A DNA stretch of 64,000 nt from Luteimonas terrae (GTDB lineage: Bacteria; Pseudomonadota; Gammaproteobacteria; Xanthomonadales; Xanthomonadaceae), in assembly GCF_004358165.1 (NCBI RefSeq), contig NZ_SMTG01000005.1, forward strand, positions 124,001 to 188,000, in the 5' to 3' direction. The notes beneath the pieces were generated by a model, which made no database searches, was not told where the DNA came from, and saw only the letters and a program-made list of their open reading frames with translations. The position numbers were made by a program, and so were the translations under genes. Within the stretch, counting starts at the first letter, position 1, and each line of letters opens with the position of its first letter. Shown here piece after piece: positions 22,468 through 30,110 of the stretch.

Positions 22468-22496
22468 TTCCGAAGCCCCGTGCAGCGCGGTACCCT
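22468..22496 (+). promoter_or_regulatory. Candidate promoter of the glycosyltransferase operon
   Basis: TTCCGA (22468-22473), a 17-base spacer and TACCCT (22491-22496) end 24 bases before the first glycosyltransferase. A TACCCT box also precedes the Nudix gene at 16530-16535. The match to consensus is weak. Confidence 0.3.
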
Positions 22497-22520
22497 CGCC
22501 GCGGGAACCGGGGAGCATGC

Positions 22521-23384
22521 ATGCGGATATCGATCGTCCTGCCGGCGAAGAACGAGGCGGAGGGATTGCGCCGGACGTTGCCGAAGCTAGCCACCTGCCA
22601 GCCTGGCGCTGAACTGATCGTCGTGGACGACGGGTCCACCGACGAGACTGCTGAAGTGGCCCGCCAGCACGGCGCCTGCGTAGTGTCCGCGCCGTATTCG
22701 ATGGGCAATGGCGCCGCCATCAAGCGCGGGGCCCGTGCGGCAAGCGGCGAGATTATCGTCTTCATGGATGCCGACGGGCAGCACGACCCGGCCCACGTCG
22801 CGTCTTTGTTGAGACGCATGGACGAGGGCTACGACATGGTGGTGGGCGCTCGTGACGCCAGCGGCCAAGCGAATGTAGGGCGCAGCGCCGCCAATGGCCT
22901 CTACAACCACTTGGCTAGCTGGATGACAGGTCATCGGATCGCCGACCTCACCTCCGGCTTCCGTGCCGTGCGCGCAGACAGGTTCCGCGAGTTCATTCAC
23001 CTGTTGCCGAACGGCTTCTCGTACCCCACGACCAGCACCATGGCGTTCTTCCGCAGTGCGTATTCGGTGGCCTATGTGCCGATTCCGGTCGCGAAGCGAC
23101 TAGGCAGGAGCCACATCAAGCCCATGCGGGATGGCGTGCGCTTTCTGTTGATCATCTTCAAGATCGCCACGCTCTATTCGCCGTTGAAGCTCTTCTTGCC
23201 TGTTTCGCTCGGGTTCTTCGCGGTCGGCCTGAGCTATTACGCATACACATTTGCAACGGTGGGGCGCTTCACCAACATGAGTGTCCTGCTTTTCAGCGCG
23301 GCAGTCATCGTGTTTCTAATCGGCCTGATCTCTGAGCAGATCACCGGCCTGACCTATCTGGCTGCGCGCAAGGAGCATGACTAG
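22521..23384 (+). CDS. Family 2 glycosyltransferase, membrane-anchored (DPM1/GtrB-like)
   Basis: The 287-residue protein has an N-terminal GT-A domain with VVDDGSTDET and the metal-binding DADGQHDP motif, plus two C-terminal hydrophobic segments (about 213-235 and 250-272). This build is typical of enzymes that load a sugar onto undecaprenyl or dolichyl phosphate. I infer it makes the lipid-linked sugar that feeds the pathway encoded downstream. ATG 22521 is chosen (MRISIVLPAKNE); the open frame begins earlier inside pilB. It is first in a plus-strand group of glycosyltransferases and is divergent from pilB. Confidence 0.85.
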   Translation: MRISIVLPAKNEAEGLRRTLPKLATCQPGAELIVVDDGSTDETAEVARQHGACVVSAPYSMGNGAAIKRGARAASGEIIVFMDADGQHDPAHVASLLRRMDEGYDMVVGARDASGQANVGRSAANGLYNHLASWMTGHRIADLTSGFRAVRADRFREFIHLLPNGFSYPTTSTMAFFRSAYSVAYVPIPVAKRLGRSHIKPMRDGVRFLLIIFKIATLYSPLKLFLPVSLGFFAVGLSYYAYTFATVGRFTNMSVLLFSAAVIVFLIGLISEQITGLTYLAARKEHD

Positions 23385-23493
23385 TTCTCTTGCGAAGTCT
23401 GGAGCGGCGCCACTCGGGGCGAGCCTGATCCGGCGCATGCACATTGGAATGGTCAGTTATGGTGACCCCCTCGTCTGGCGGAAGGTGAAATGA
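23377..23493 (+). CDS. Small ORF of 38 codons between glycosyltransferases
   Basis: It starts at ATG 23377, which overlaps the end of the preceding glycosyltransferase, has the good ribosome binding site AAGGAG, and ends overlapping the next start. The second half (MHIGMVSYGDPLVWRKV) resembles the N-terminus of a family 4 glycosyltransferase, so it may be a relic. It could also be a coupling peptide with no function of its own. Confidence 0.3.
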   Translation: MTSSLAKSGAAPLGASLIRRMHIGMVSYGDPLVWRKVK

Positions 23494-24698
23494 GGCCGCA
23501 AGAACCTCCGTCGCGGAAGCCACGGCTTCTTGTGCTGGCCTCCACCTACCCGCGCTGGCGTGACGATCCCGAACCCGCATTCGTTCACGAACTTTCCAAG
23601 CGCCTGATCCATCGCTTCGAGGTGACAGTGCTCTGCCCGCATGCGCCAGGAGCCGCCATGCGTGAAATCTTCGATGGTGTGCGCGTGGTGCGATATCGCT
23701 ATGCGCCCACGCGCTGGGAAACTCTTGTGAATGACGGCGGCATCGTCAGCAACTTGAATCGCGCAAGGTGGAAGCTGTTGCTGGTGCCCGGTTTCATACT
23801 CGCGCAGGTTGTGACGGCCTGGCGCATGGTGCGTGCCGGTGAGGTCGACGTCATGCACGCCCACTGGCTGCTCCCACAAGGAATGGTTGCGGCGCTCGTT
23901 GCCCGAGCTCAGGCGGGGCGTAAAGTTCCATTTCTGGTGACGTCTCACGGTGCTGATCTGTTCGCGCTCCGTGGCCGTTTCGCGAGATGGGTGAAGGCTT
24001 GGGTTGTCGGGCGCGCCGCCATAGTGACCGTGGTCAGCGAGGGTATGCGGCAGCCGATGCTCAAGCTCGGTGTGGTGCCCGCCTCGCTCGGGGTGGAGCC
24101 GATGGGGGTCGATCTCACGGGTCAATTCACACCGGATGCGGAAGCCGAACGATCGCGCGACGAGCTGCTGTTCGTAGGACGATTGGTCGAAAAGAAGGGC
24201 TTGCGGCATCTGATCGACGCCATGCCGACCATTCTCGCCGAAAGGCCGTCTGCATTTCTCACGGTCGCAGGCTTCGGTCCAGAAATGGAGGATCGGCGAG
24301 ATCAGGTCTCGCGGCTCGCGCTTTCTGATCGAGTGAAGTTTCTTGGTGCCGTGAAACAGGAAGATCTGGTGGCGCTCTATCGACGAGCGGCGGTGTTCGT
24401 TGCACCGTTCATAGAGGCTGGAAGTGGCGATCAGGACGGACTGGGGCTGGTAATCGTCGAGGCTGCCGGTTGCGGGGCACCTGTTGTGGTATCCGATATG
24501 CCCGCCACACATGCGCTCAATGGACTTTCCTCTCAAGCTCTTGTGGTGCGCTGGTCAAATGCTGAAGAGCTTGCGCGAGCAATTCTTTCAGTGCGCTGGT
24601 CCGGGCATCGAGAGCAGGCTTGGATGGCGTTCGACTGGAATCAGCGAGCGGCTGCCTACAAGCGAATCCTCGAAGATGTCTTGCGTGAGCCGAGATAG
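23490..24698 (+). CDS. Family 4 glycosyltransferase
   Basis: This 402-residue GT-B fold retaining glycosyltransferase is probably cytoplasmic or membrane-associated. It has an N-terminal acceptor domain beginning LVLASTYPRW, a middle HAHW segment, LLFVGRLVEKKGLRHLIDA at the start of the donor domain, and the E-x7-E type motif near EAGSGDQDGLGLVIVEAAGCG. The start ATG 23490 follows GAAGGTG. It would add one sugar from a nucleotide donor to the growing lipid-linked glycan; the sugar cannot be read from sequence. Confidence 0.88.
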   Translation: MRPQEPPSRKPRLLVLASTYPRWRDDPEPAFVHELSKRLIHRFEVTVLCPHAPGAAMREIFDGVRVVRYRYAPTRWETLVNDGGIVSNLNRARWKLLLVPGFILAQVVTAWRMVRAGEVDVMHAHWLLPQGMVAALVARAQAGRKVPFLVTSHGADLFALRGRFARWVKAWVVGRAAIVTVVSEGMRQPMLKLGVVPASLGVEPMGVDLTGQFTPDAEAERSRDELLFVGRLVEKKGLRHLIDAMPTILAERPSAFLTVAGFGPEMEDRRDQVSRLALSDRVKFLGAVKQEDLVALYRRAAVFVAPFIEAGSGDQDGLGLVIVEAAGCGAPVVVSDMPATHALNGLSSQALVVRWSNAEELARAILSVRWSGHREQAWMAFDWNQRAAAYKRILEDVLREPR

Positions 24699-24702
24699 AC
24701 CG

Positions 24703-25605
24703 ATGTTCGCATCCTTGACGGCAACTTACTACCCGAACTCTGAGATCCTGCGTCGGCAGTTGTGTGCGATTCCGGATGGCTGGATAAGGCTCATCGTAGA
24801 TGACGGTACATCCGACATGGCTTGGCGTGATATCGCGCGGATGCTGCGCGCGTTCGATCGCGTTGAGGTCATCCGGCTGCCTCGCAACATTGGACTTGCC
24901 GCAGCCCAGAATGCCGGGCTGCGTCAGCTCAAGAAGCGCGAAGATGTCGGCTGTGTTCTGCTTCTGGATCAGGATACTGAGCCCCGCGAGCATGCTGTCG
25001 AGTTGCTGGTTAGCGCGTATCGGGAGCTCGCAGATGCCTTTCCGAATGTCGGCGCGGTGGGGCCGGCGCTGATCGACCCCGCGACAGATGTGCATCACGG
25101 CTTTCACGTGGTTCGACGAGGCGTCTGGAAGCGGATTTCGCCGTTATCCGGCCCACCAGTGCCATGCGCGACGCTCAACGGCAGCGGCACGCTGATGGCC
25201 TTGGACACGGCGATTTCGCTGGGCGGGATGGATGAAACCTTGTTCATCGATATGGTTGACGCGGAGTGGTCATTCCGGATGTCGGCAAATGGATTCGGTC
25301 TCTATGGCGTCCCAGGCTCCCAATTCCTGCACAGGATGGGGGTTGAAACTTCCCGCATATGGCTGTTCGGGTGGCGTGTCTGGCCCAGACGCAGCCCGAT
25401 CAGGAATCGTTACGTCTTCAGGAACTCCATCAAGCTGATGCGCAGGAACTATGTGCCTGCGGTATGGAAGGTCTGGGCGGTCATCAAGCTCTCACTGTCT
25501 TTCGTGGTGGCTCTGATGACAGATCCAGATCGCTGGAAGCAACTGGCTTCGATGGCGGCCGGAGTCGTGGACGGCCTGCGGCGCATCGACGGAAAAGTCA
25601 CGTGA
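24703..25605 (+). CDS. Family 2 glycosyltransferase (rhamnosyltransferase-like)
   Basis: About 300 residues with the start of a GT-A fold (TATYYPNSEILRRQL), a VDDGTSD segment, RNIGLAAAQNAGL, and the metal site LLLDQDTEP. The C-terminal half has the NRYVFRNSIKLMRR stretch common in WbbL/RfbF-type rhamnosyltransferases. Two starts are possible: ATG 24703, used here, or ATG 24676 overlapping the previous gene. The stop overlaps the next gene (GTGA). Donor specificity is inferred only from general resemblance. Confidence 0.8.
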   Translation: MFASLTATYYPNSEILRRQLCAIPDGWIRLIVDDGTSDMAWRDIARMLRAFDRVEVIRLPRNIGLAAAQNAGLRQLKKREDVGCVLLLDQDTEPREHAVELLVSAYRELADAFPNVGAVGPALIDPATDVHHGFHVVRRGVWKRISPLSGPPVPCATLNGSGTLMALDTAISLGGMDETLFIDMVDAEWSFRMSANGFGLYGVPGSQFLHRMGVETSRIWLFGWRVWPRRSPIRNRYVFRNSIKLMRRNYVPAVWKVWAVIKLSLSFVVALMTDPDRWKQLASMAAGVVDGLRRIDGKVT

Positions 25606-26468
25606 CTACCGGATTTAGAAAAGCAAGTCTCGGAGGATTGGTCCTTCATTATCTGGATGCGACGCGAACAGCGACGTGCGTGCGCTCGATGCTGCGCGAA
25701 GGTTTCGCGCCGATTCTGGTTTGGGACAATTCGGGTGACGGTGGTCGATCGGTGGGCGAGCTCAAAGATATTATTTTCCCCGGCGATGGTGTGATCTATG
25801 AAGGGATTAATCTGAATATTGGATTCGCTGCTGGAGTTAATAGAGGGCTTGATGTGCTTTCCGAGACGCATCCAGGGCGTCCGGTGCTTCTGCTCAATAA
25901 TGATGCCGTTCTGATTGAGGGGGCTGGGCATTCGTTTCGCGCCGCTGCTTCGAAGTATCCAGAGGCTGCAGTGTTCTATCCCAAGATCGATAATATCGGG
26001 CGTGTAGCTGGAACGACTTACTATCAAGTTCTACTTGGCTTGCTCACTAGAAGACGTCTTCCTTGGTCTGTTGCCCACGCAAGCGGCTGCTGCATGCTCA
26101 TCCAGGCGTGGAATGTCGAAGGGGCGGTCTTTGATGAAGACTTCTTCATGTATGGAGAGGATGTTGAGCTGGGGCATCGGCTGCAGTCCCAAGATCGACC
26201 GATGGTGCATATTCCGCTGGTTCTTGTCGTGCATGAGGGATCCGCGAGCAGCGGAATGGCGTCGGAATTCTATGAGTCCAGAATGATTGCTGCGCATCTC
26301 ATACTTGCTCGGAAATTGACTGGCCGAGAAGTCGTTTATTGGGCCCTCCTAGTCTCGCGCTGCGCCTCGCTTTCGATTCGCGCAATACTGCGTGCCCTCC
26401 GATACAGAAGTACTGTTCCGATAAGCGCATTAATTGGCGGTGTGCGAATAATGCTGGGGAGGGCCTAA
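25602..26468 (+). CDS. Family 2 glycosyltransferase
   Basis: The 288-residue GT-A type enzyme starts at GTG 25602 inside the previous stop. Motifs are HYLDATRT, NLNIGFAAGVNRGL, the metal site LLLNNDAVL, and FDEDFFMYGEDVELGHR with the likely catalytic acid. The C-terminal 50 residues are hydrophobic and basic. Base composition from about 25750 onward is clearly more AT-rich than in the flanking housekeeping genes, as is common for glycan loci acquired by transfer. It is a useful reference for reading the decayed copy at 28170. Confidence 0.85.
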   Translation: MTTGFRKASLGGLVLHYLDATRTATCVRSMLREGFAPILVWDNSGDGGRSVGELKDIIFPGDGVIYEGINLNIGFAAGVNRGLDVLSETHPGRPVLLLNNDAVLIEGAGHSFRAAASKYPEAAVFYPKIDNIGRVAGTTYYQVLLGLLTRRRLPWSVAHASGCCMLIQAWNVEGAVFDEDFFMYGEDVELGHRLQSQDRPMVHIPLVLVVHEGSASSGMASEFYESRMIAAHLILARKLTGREVVYWALLVSRCASLSIRAILRALRYRSTVPISALIGGVRIMLGRA

Positions 26469-27123
26469 GTTGAAGTTCGGGGGTCCCTGAATTTTTATTA
26501 GGCTGTGAGAAAAGGGCGGTCTCCAGATTATTTTTGCCGCAGCAAGGGCGTCGGCCTCGGGGTCTGGCTCAAGGCGGGAGCCGCTAAGCTGAGTGAGAAT
26601 TCCTGCGCCCTGGAGATTGCTGCGAACTCAAGAAGTTTTCCTGGAAATATGTGCGGTGGGTGCACGCTAGCCGAAGAATTGGAGCTGACGAAGGTCCTGT
26701 TGGAAGAAGGCGACTTGGTGCTTCATGCGTGTACGCGGATCTGCGTTCCGAGGCGTGACTGATGCTATCGCTGGGGAGGCTGGACCCACGGCGGTAAGTT
26801 GGGAACGTTGGCGCAGGTCCGGCGCAGGATATGCAAGCGCCGGAAGGCGCTTTAGCCGGCGATCGGATTTCTGGTCAGGACGACGGGATTGGTCAAGGCT
26901 CACAGGGTGATGTGCTTAATGTGACATTGGCGGCGGGAGGCCATAACCCGCGCTGACTGTTCCGGACTATTGGGGGGATCGACATGATCCTTTTGTCGCG
27001 GCTGCTGAGATGTTGGAGTTGGCTGAGAAGCTGGACCGACGTTATTTCGCGTCCATAGCGGTTACCGTACTGCGTGAACAGGTTTTGCAGAGGTGATTGA
27101 ATGGAAACTCGGGAGGTTCTTTA
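26469..27123 (+). other. 655-base gap with no recognised gene
   Basis: No convincing gene is seen. The longest plus-strand frame here (26505-26762) has no ribosome binding site or recognisable motif, and other frames are broken by stops. Composition is mixed and lower in GC than the housekeeping regions. Given the decayed glycosyltransferase nearby, this may be degraded coding sequence. A GGGAGG ribosome binding site for the next gene is at 27111-27116. Confidence 0.4.
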
Positions 27124-28173
27124 ATGCGTGGGGACGTCAGTGAGCAAGCAACGAGCGGCAAATGGTCACGAGGAACGCTTGAGCGCCTCGGCGCTTGTCC
27201 AGCCTGCGGTTGTGTGTCGGATAAAGATGTCCGCATGGTTCGACGCGACGACCAGTGTGCGATGCCTGACGCGTGGCAGTTGATCCGTTGCGCGTCCTGC
27301 GCTTCGGTGTACTTGGATCCGCGACCTTCGGCGGACTCCCTTGCGCGTGCCTACGAGGATTACTACACGCATGCTGATGAGGCGGCGCCGTCGCATGGTG
27401 GCCTCGTGTCGAGCTTGGTCAACGGGTATCTCAACCGGCGTTTCAATATGCGACGCCTGCCTGCGTCCCCGGTCGGTTGGTGGGTCATGCGTACTCTCCC
27501 GCCGTTACGGATGAAGCTGGATGTCTTCGGGCGTCATGTGTCCCCCGCCGTTTGCAAGACAGGCGGAAGGCTGCTGGATGTCGGTTGTGGGAATGGCGCG
27601 TTTCTGCTGCGCGCGCGGGCCATGGGGCTGTGCGTGCAGGGGCAGGAGCCGGATCCAAGAGCCGTCGAAGCGTGTCTAAAACACGGTCTGGATGTGTATC
27701 AGGATGACATATTCTCCGCTCGATGGCCGGTCCATTCATATGACTGGATTACGATGAACCATGTCATCGAACATGTAGAAGCACCGCACATCCTGATCGA
27801 TCGCGCCTATCAGCTGCTCGCTCCGGGCGGCACATTGTGGTTGGGACTTCCGAATCCCGGCGCACTCGGTTTGAAGTTCTTGGGTAAAGGCTGGAAGGGC
27901 TTGCATCCGCCCTATCACTTGCTGATTCCAAGCCGATGCGCGCTTCAACAATGGTTGCTGGACACCGGCTTTGAGGAAATCGAGTTCCTGAAACGAGGAA
28001 GCCAGAGCGCAGGTGGCTGGCGCGAGAGCGCGCAGATCGCGCGACGGGAGGGACTCCATGCCCGACTGCGCTGGTTGCCCGCGGTGCACTTGCTCGGAGA
28101 GATGCTGAGCAGTCTCGGCACGCACTGGTCTGAAGAAACAATTTTGATTGCACGCAGGCCGAGCGATCAATGA
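27124..28173 (+). CDS. Class I SAM-dependent methyltransferase with N-terminal zinc-ribbon-like segment
   Basis: The 349-residue protein has a CPACGC and CASC pair near the N-terminus (possible zinc ribbon), then a Rossmann-type methyltransferase domain with the SAM loop LLDVGCGNGAFL and the acidic/post-motif region EPDPRAVEACLKHG. NHVIEHV and LLAPGGTLWLGLPN follow. This architecture is frequent in O-antigen and other glycan clusters, where the enzyme methylates a sugar. The start ATG 27124 has a GGGAGG ribosome binding site. Its end overlaps the start of the glycosyltransferase pseudogene (ATGA), indicating that the pair was once coupled. Confidence 0.85.
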   Translation: MRGDVSEQATSGKWSRGTLERLGACPACGCVSDKDVRMVRRDDQCAMPDAWQLIRCASCASVYLDPRPSADSLARAYEDYYTHADEAAPSHGGLVSSLVNGYLNRRFNMRRLPASPVGWWVMRTLPPLRMKLDVFGRHVSPAVCKTGGRLLDVGCGNGAFLLRARAMGLCVQGQEPDPRAVEACLKHGLDVYQDDIFSARWPVHSYDWITMNHVIEHVEAPHILIDRAYQLLAPGGTLWLGLPNPGALGLKFLGKGWKGLHPPYHLLIPSRCALQQWLLDTGFEEIEFLKRGSQSAGGWRESAQIARREGLHARLRWLPAVHLLGEMLSSLGTHWSEETILIARRPSDQ

Positions 28174-28811
28174 GAAATGCGGTCGCCGCCGTGGCGCTGC
28201 ATTTCCGCACGGTCGAAACCACCTCAGCCTGCCTGCGTGTTGCGAAGCAGGTGTGCAGCACACCTTACTGGTCGACAACTACGAGGATCAGAGCCACTCG
28301 CTCGCGCCTGTCCTGTTGAAGCTTGGTAATCCCCCGCTCATCAGGCAGGCGTGGAGGTGCCTTATCGTCAGTTCCGCGGGCGCGGCAGAGCCCGTACTTC
28401 ACCAACGCGCTCCTGCCGGGCTGCTCCTGCGCTCGACGCCCATAGGGCGCTTGGTCCGCTTGTGCGCGGCGCCTGTCAGTTGCTATCCGCCGCTGTGGCT
28501 GCGCGCCACCCGTTCGACGAGGCGCTCGTCTACTAGGGGAAGATGTCGATTGGACGGCACGCCGCCAGACGGATGGCGTCACCGTGCCTCGCGACCAAAA
28601 TACAAACGTCGAACACGCCGGTGCGGCGCTACGAGTACCACATCATGCGCGGGAATTGGCTTGTGCTGGAGTGCTTGTCACAGAGTACGATGCAATTGCT
28701 TTCCGCGGTCGTATTGAGCGTGCCGATACTCGGTCTACGTGCAGGGGCTTGTTGCCTACGCGCGCGCAGTCTGGCGCCGGCGCGAGGTTGGCTGCAACCC
28801 TCGATGTCCTG
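28170..28811 (+). pseudogene. Decayed family 2 glycosyltransferase (several frameshifts)
   Basis: Pieces of one family 2 glycosyltransferase follow each other in order but in different frames. They are MRNAVAAVALHFRTVE from ATG 28170, then GVQHTLLVDNYEDQ, then GACQLLSAAVAARHPFDE with a stop soon after, then GEDVDWTARR, and finally YEYHIMRGNWLVLECL. The order matches the intact neighbour at 25602-26468 (ASGCCMLI, then DEDFFMYGEDVELG). At least three frameshifts and a stop make a functional product unlikely. The overlap of its start with the methyltransferase stop shows it was part of the operon. Assembly error cannot be excluded from sequence alone. Confidence 0.75.
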
Positions 28812-28824
28812 AGTAGACGCCCGG

Positions 28825-30093
28825 TTAGTCTGGTGTCGTCTGCCGCGTCGTCGCCTGGCCTCGTCGACACCTGCCTGCGATCGTGAGCCATGCCAGAATA
28901 GCCATGCTCCATTCGGAAGCGGTCACAGCGTAAATAAGAGGCCATGCGTGTGGGGCCAGCCCGGTGGTCGCGAGAATTGCCACCAGTGCCATGACGGATA
29001 GTCCCACACCCTCGATGCACGCCCGTGCGATCGGACGACCTGTCGCCATCAGAGTGCTCGCACCCGACAGTCGCAGTGTCATTCCCGGAACGGCAATGGC
29101 CAACAGCGGCAATGTGAACTCTAGCGAGGCGTAGTCGGGGCCGAACAGTCCGGCCAGATGTGGCGTGGCCAGATACAGAGCGCCGGCCGCTGTAATTCCA
29201 TAGAAGAGGGACGCGGCGAAGACGGCAGGCACTAGATGTCGGTCGCGTGTGACCTGCATGGAGAACAACCGGGGCAGCGCCGACAGCATGAGTGCCGTGA
29301 TCGGCGACACGATGGCGCCGGTGATTCTGGACGCCGTCGAATAGATGCCGGCAGCGTCAGCCGCGAGCAGGCGTGCCGAGAGCGCCTTGTCCAGTTCGCC
29401 GGGTGCTGTAGCGGTGAGATTAAGGCAGGCATACCCAAGAGCATCCTTCCATTCCGGGATGGAAGGCAGGCGCCACGAGCGCAAGCTCGGGAGCGTAGTT
29501 CCGCCGGACATCCAGCAGACCGCCAAAGCCGCCAAAGATGCCCCCGCATAGAAGAGGCAGTACAGGCCCAGTGGCGCCTGAGGCGCGAATCCCAGCAGTG
29601 CGATCACAGCTAATAGCCGGAAGGCGAGCGGCAAGATCAGCAACACCTGTGAACGCGCCACGCTACCCGTTCCCAGTAGTCGCCCGGATGTCAGCTGCAG
29701 AAAGGGGTGCAGCACGACGTCTGCAATAGCGAGGGCGGCGATCGCGAAGAGCGGAAGTGCGCCGGACGGGACTACCCAAGCGACAGCGCTCGCGTAAATG
29801 ATCGACATCAGGGCGGCGCCGACCAGGGTCGCCCCCGCTGCGTACTCCATCGTCCTGGCGCCGCTACTGGTGTCGGCGGCGACATTGCGCATGACAACCA
29901 GATGTGTGCCCATTGTCGCCATTGATCCGGCCATGACGCTAAGCGCGGTGATGCCTGCAAACACCCCGAAGTCCGCGGGATCCAGCAGACGCGTCAGCAG
30001 GATCAGGGTGCTCGCGACCAGCAACAAGCGCAGCGCTAAAATTCCGGATGTCCGAATGGTGGCGCGGGCCAGTGACCCGACTGCGAGGCTCAT
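28825..30093 (-). CDS. Wzx-like oligosaccharide flippase (MATE/MOP superfamily)
   Basis: The 422-residue, very hydrophobic protein has about twelve membrane helices and the N-terminal pattern of the polysaccharide transport family (LLTRLLDPADFGVFAGITA). Such proteins flip undecaprenyl-linked glycans across the inner membrane. ATG at 30093 is chosen because GAGG precedes it at good spacing; an upstream start would add 21 residues overlapping the previous gene. It lies 18 bases after the TMTC-like gene, so the minus-strand order pilin, glycosyltransferase, flippase is probably one operon. It converges with the plus-strand glycosyltransferase group. Confidence 0.82.
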   Translation of the reverse strand: MSLAVGSLARATIRTSGILALRLLLVASTLILLTRLLDPADFGVFAGITALSVMAGSMATMGTHLVVMRNVAADTSSGARTMEYAAGATLVGAALMSIIYASAVAWVVPSGALPLFAIAALAIADVVLHPFLQLTSGRLLGTGSVARSQVLLILPLAFRLLAVIALLGFAPQAPLGLYCLFYAGASLAALAVCWMSGGTTLPSLRSWRLPSIPEWKDALGYACLNLTATAPGELDKALSARLLAADAAGIYSTASRITGAIVSPITALMLSALPRLFSMQVTRDRHLVPAVFAASLFYGITAAGALYLATPHLAGLFGPDYASLEFTLPLLAIAVPGMTLRLSGASTLMATGRPIARACIEGVGLSVMALVAILATTGLAPHAWPLIYAVTASEWSMAILAWLTIAGRCRRGQATTRQTTPD

Positions 30094-30110
30094 CTGATCC
30101 TCTAGTTCAA

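Noticed and set aside
26505..26762. 85-codon ORF in the glycan gap
   Set aside because: No ribosome binding site, no recognisable motif, and broken neighbouring frames; reported only as part of the gap.
26984..27058. 24-codon ORF (MILLSRLLRCWSW) before the methyltransferase
   Set aside because: Too short and without context; a chance frame is as likely.
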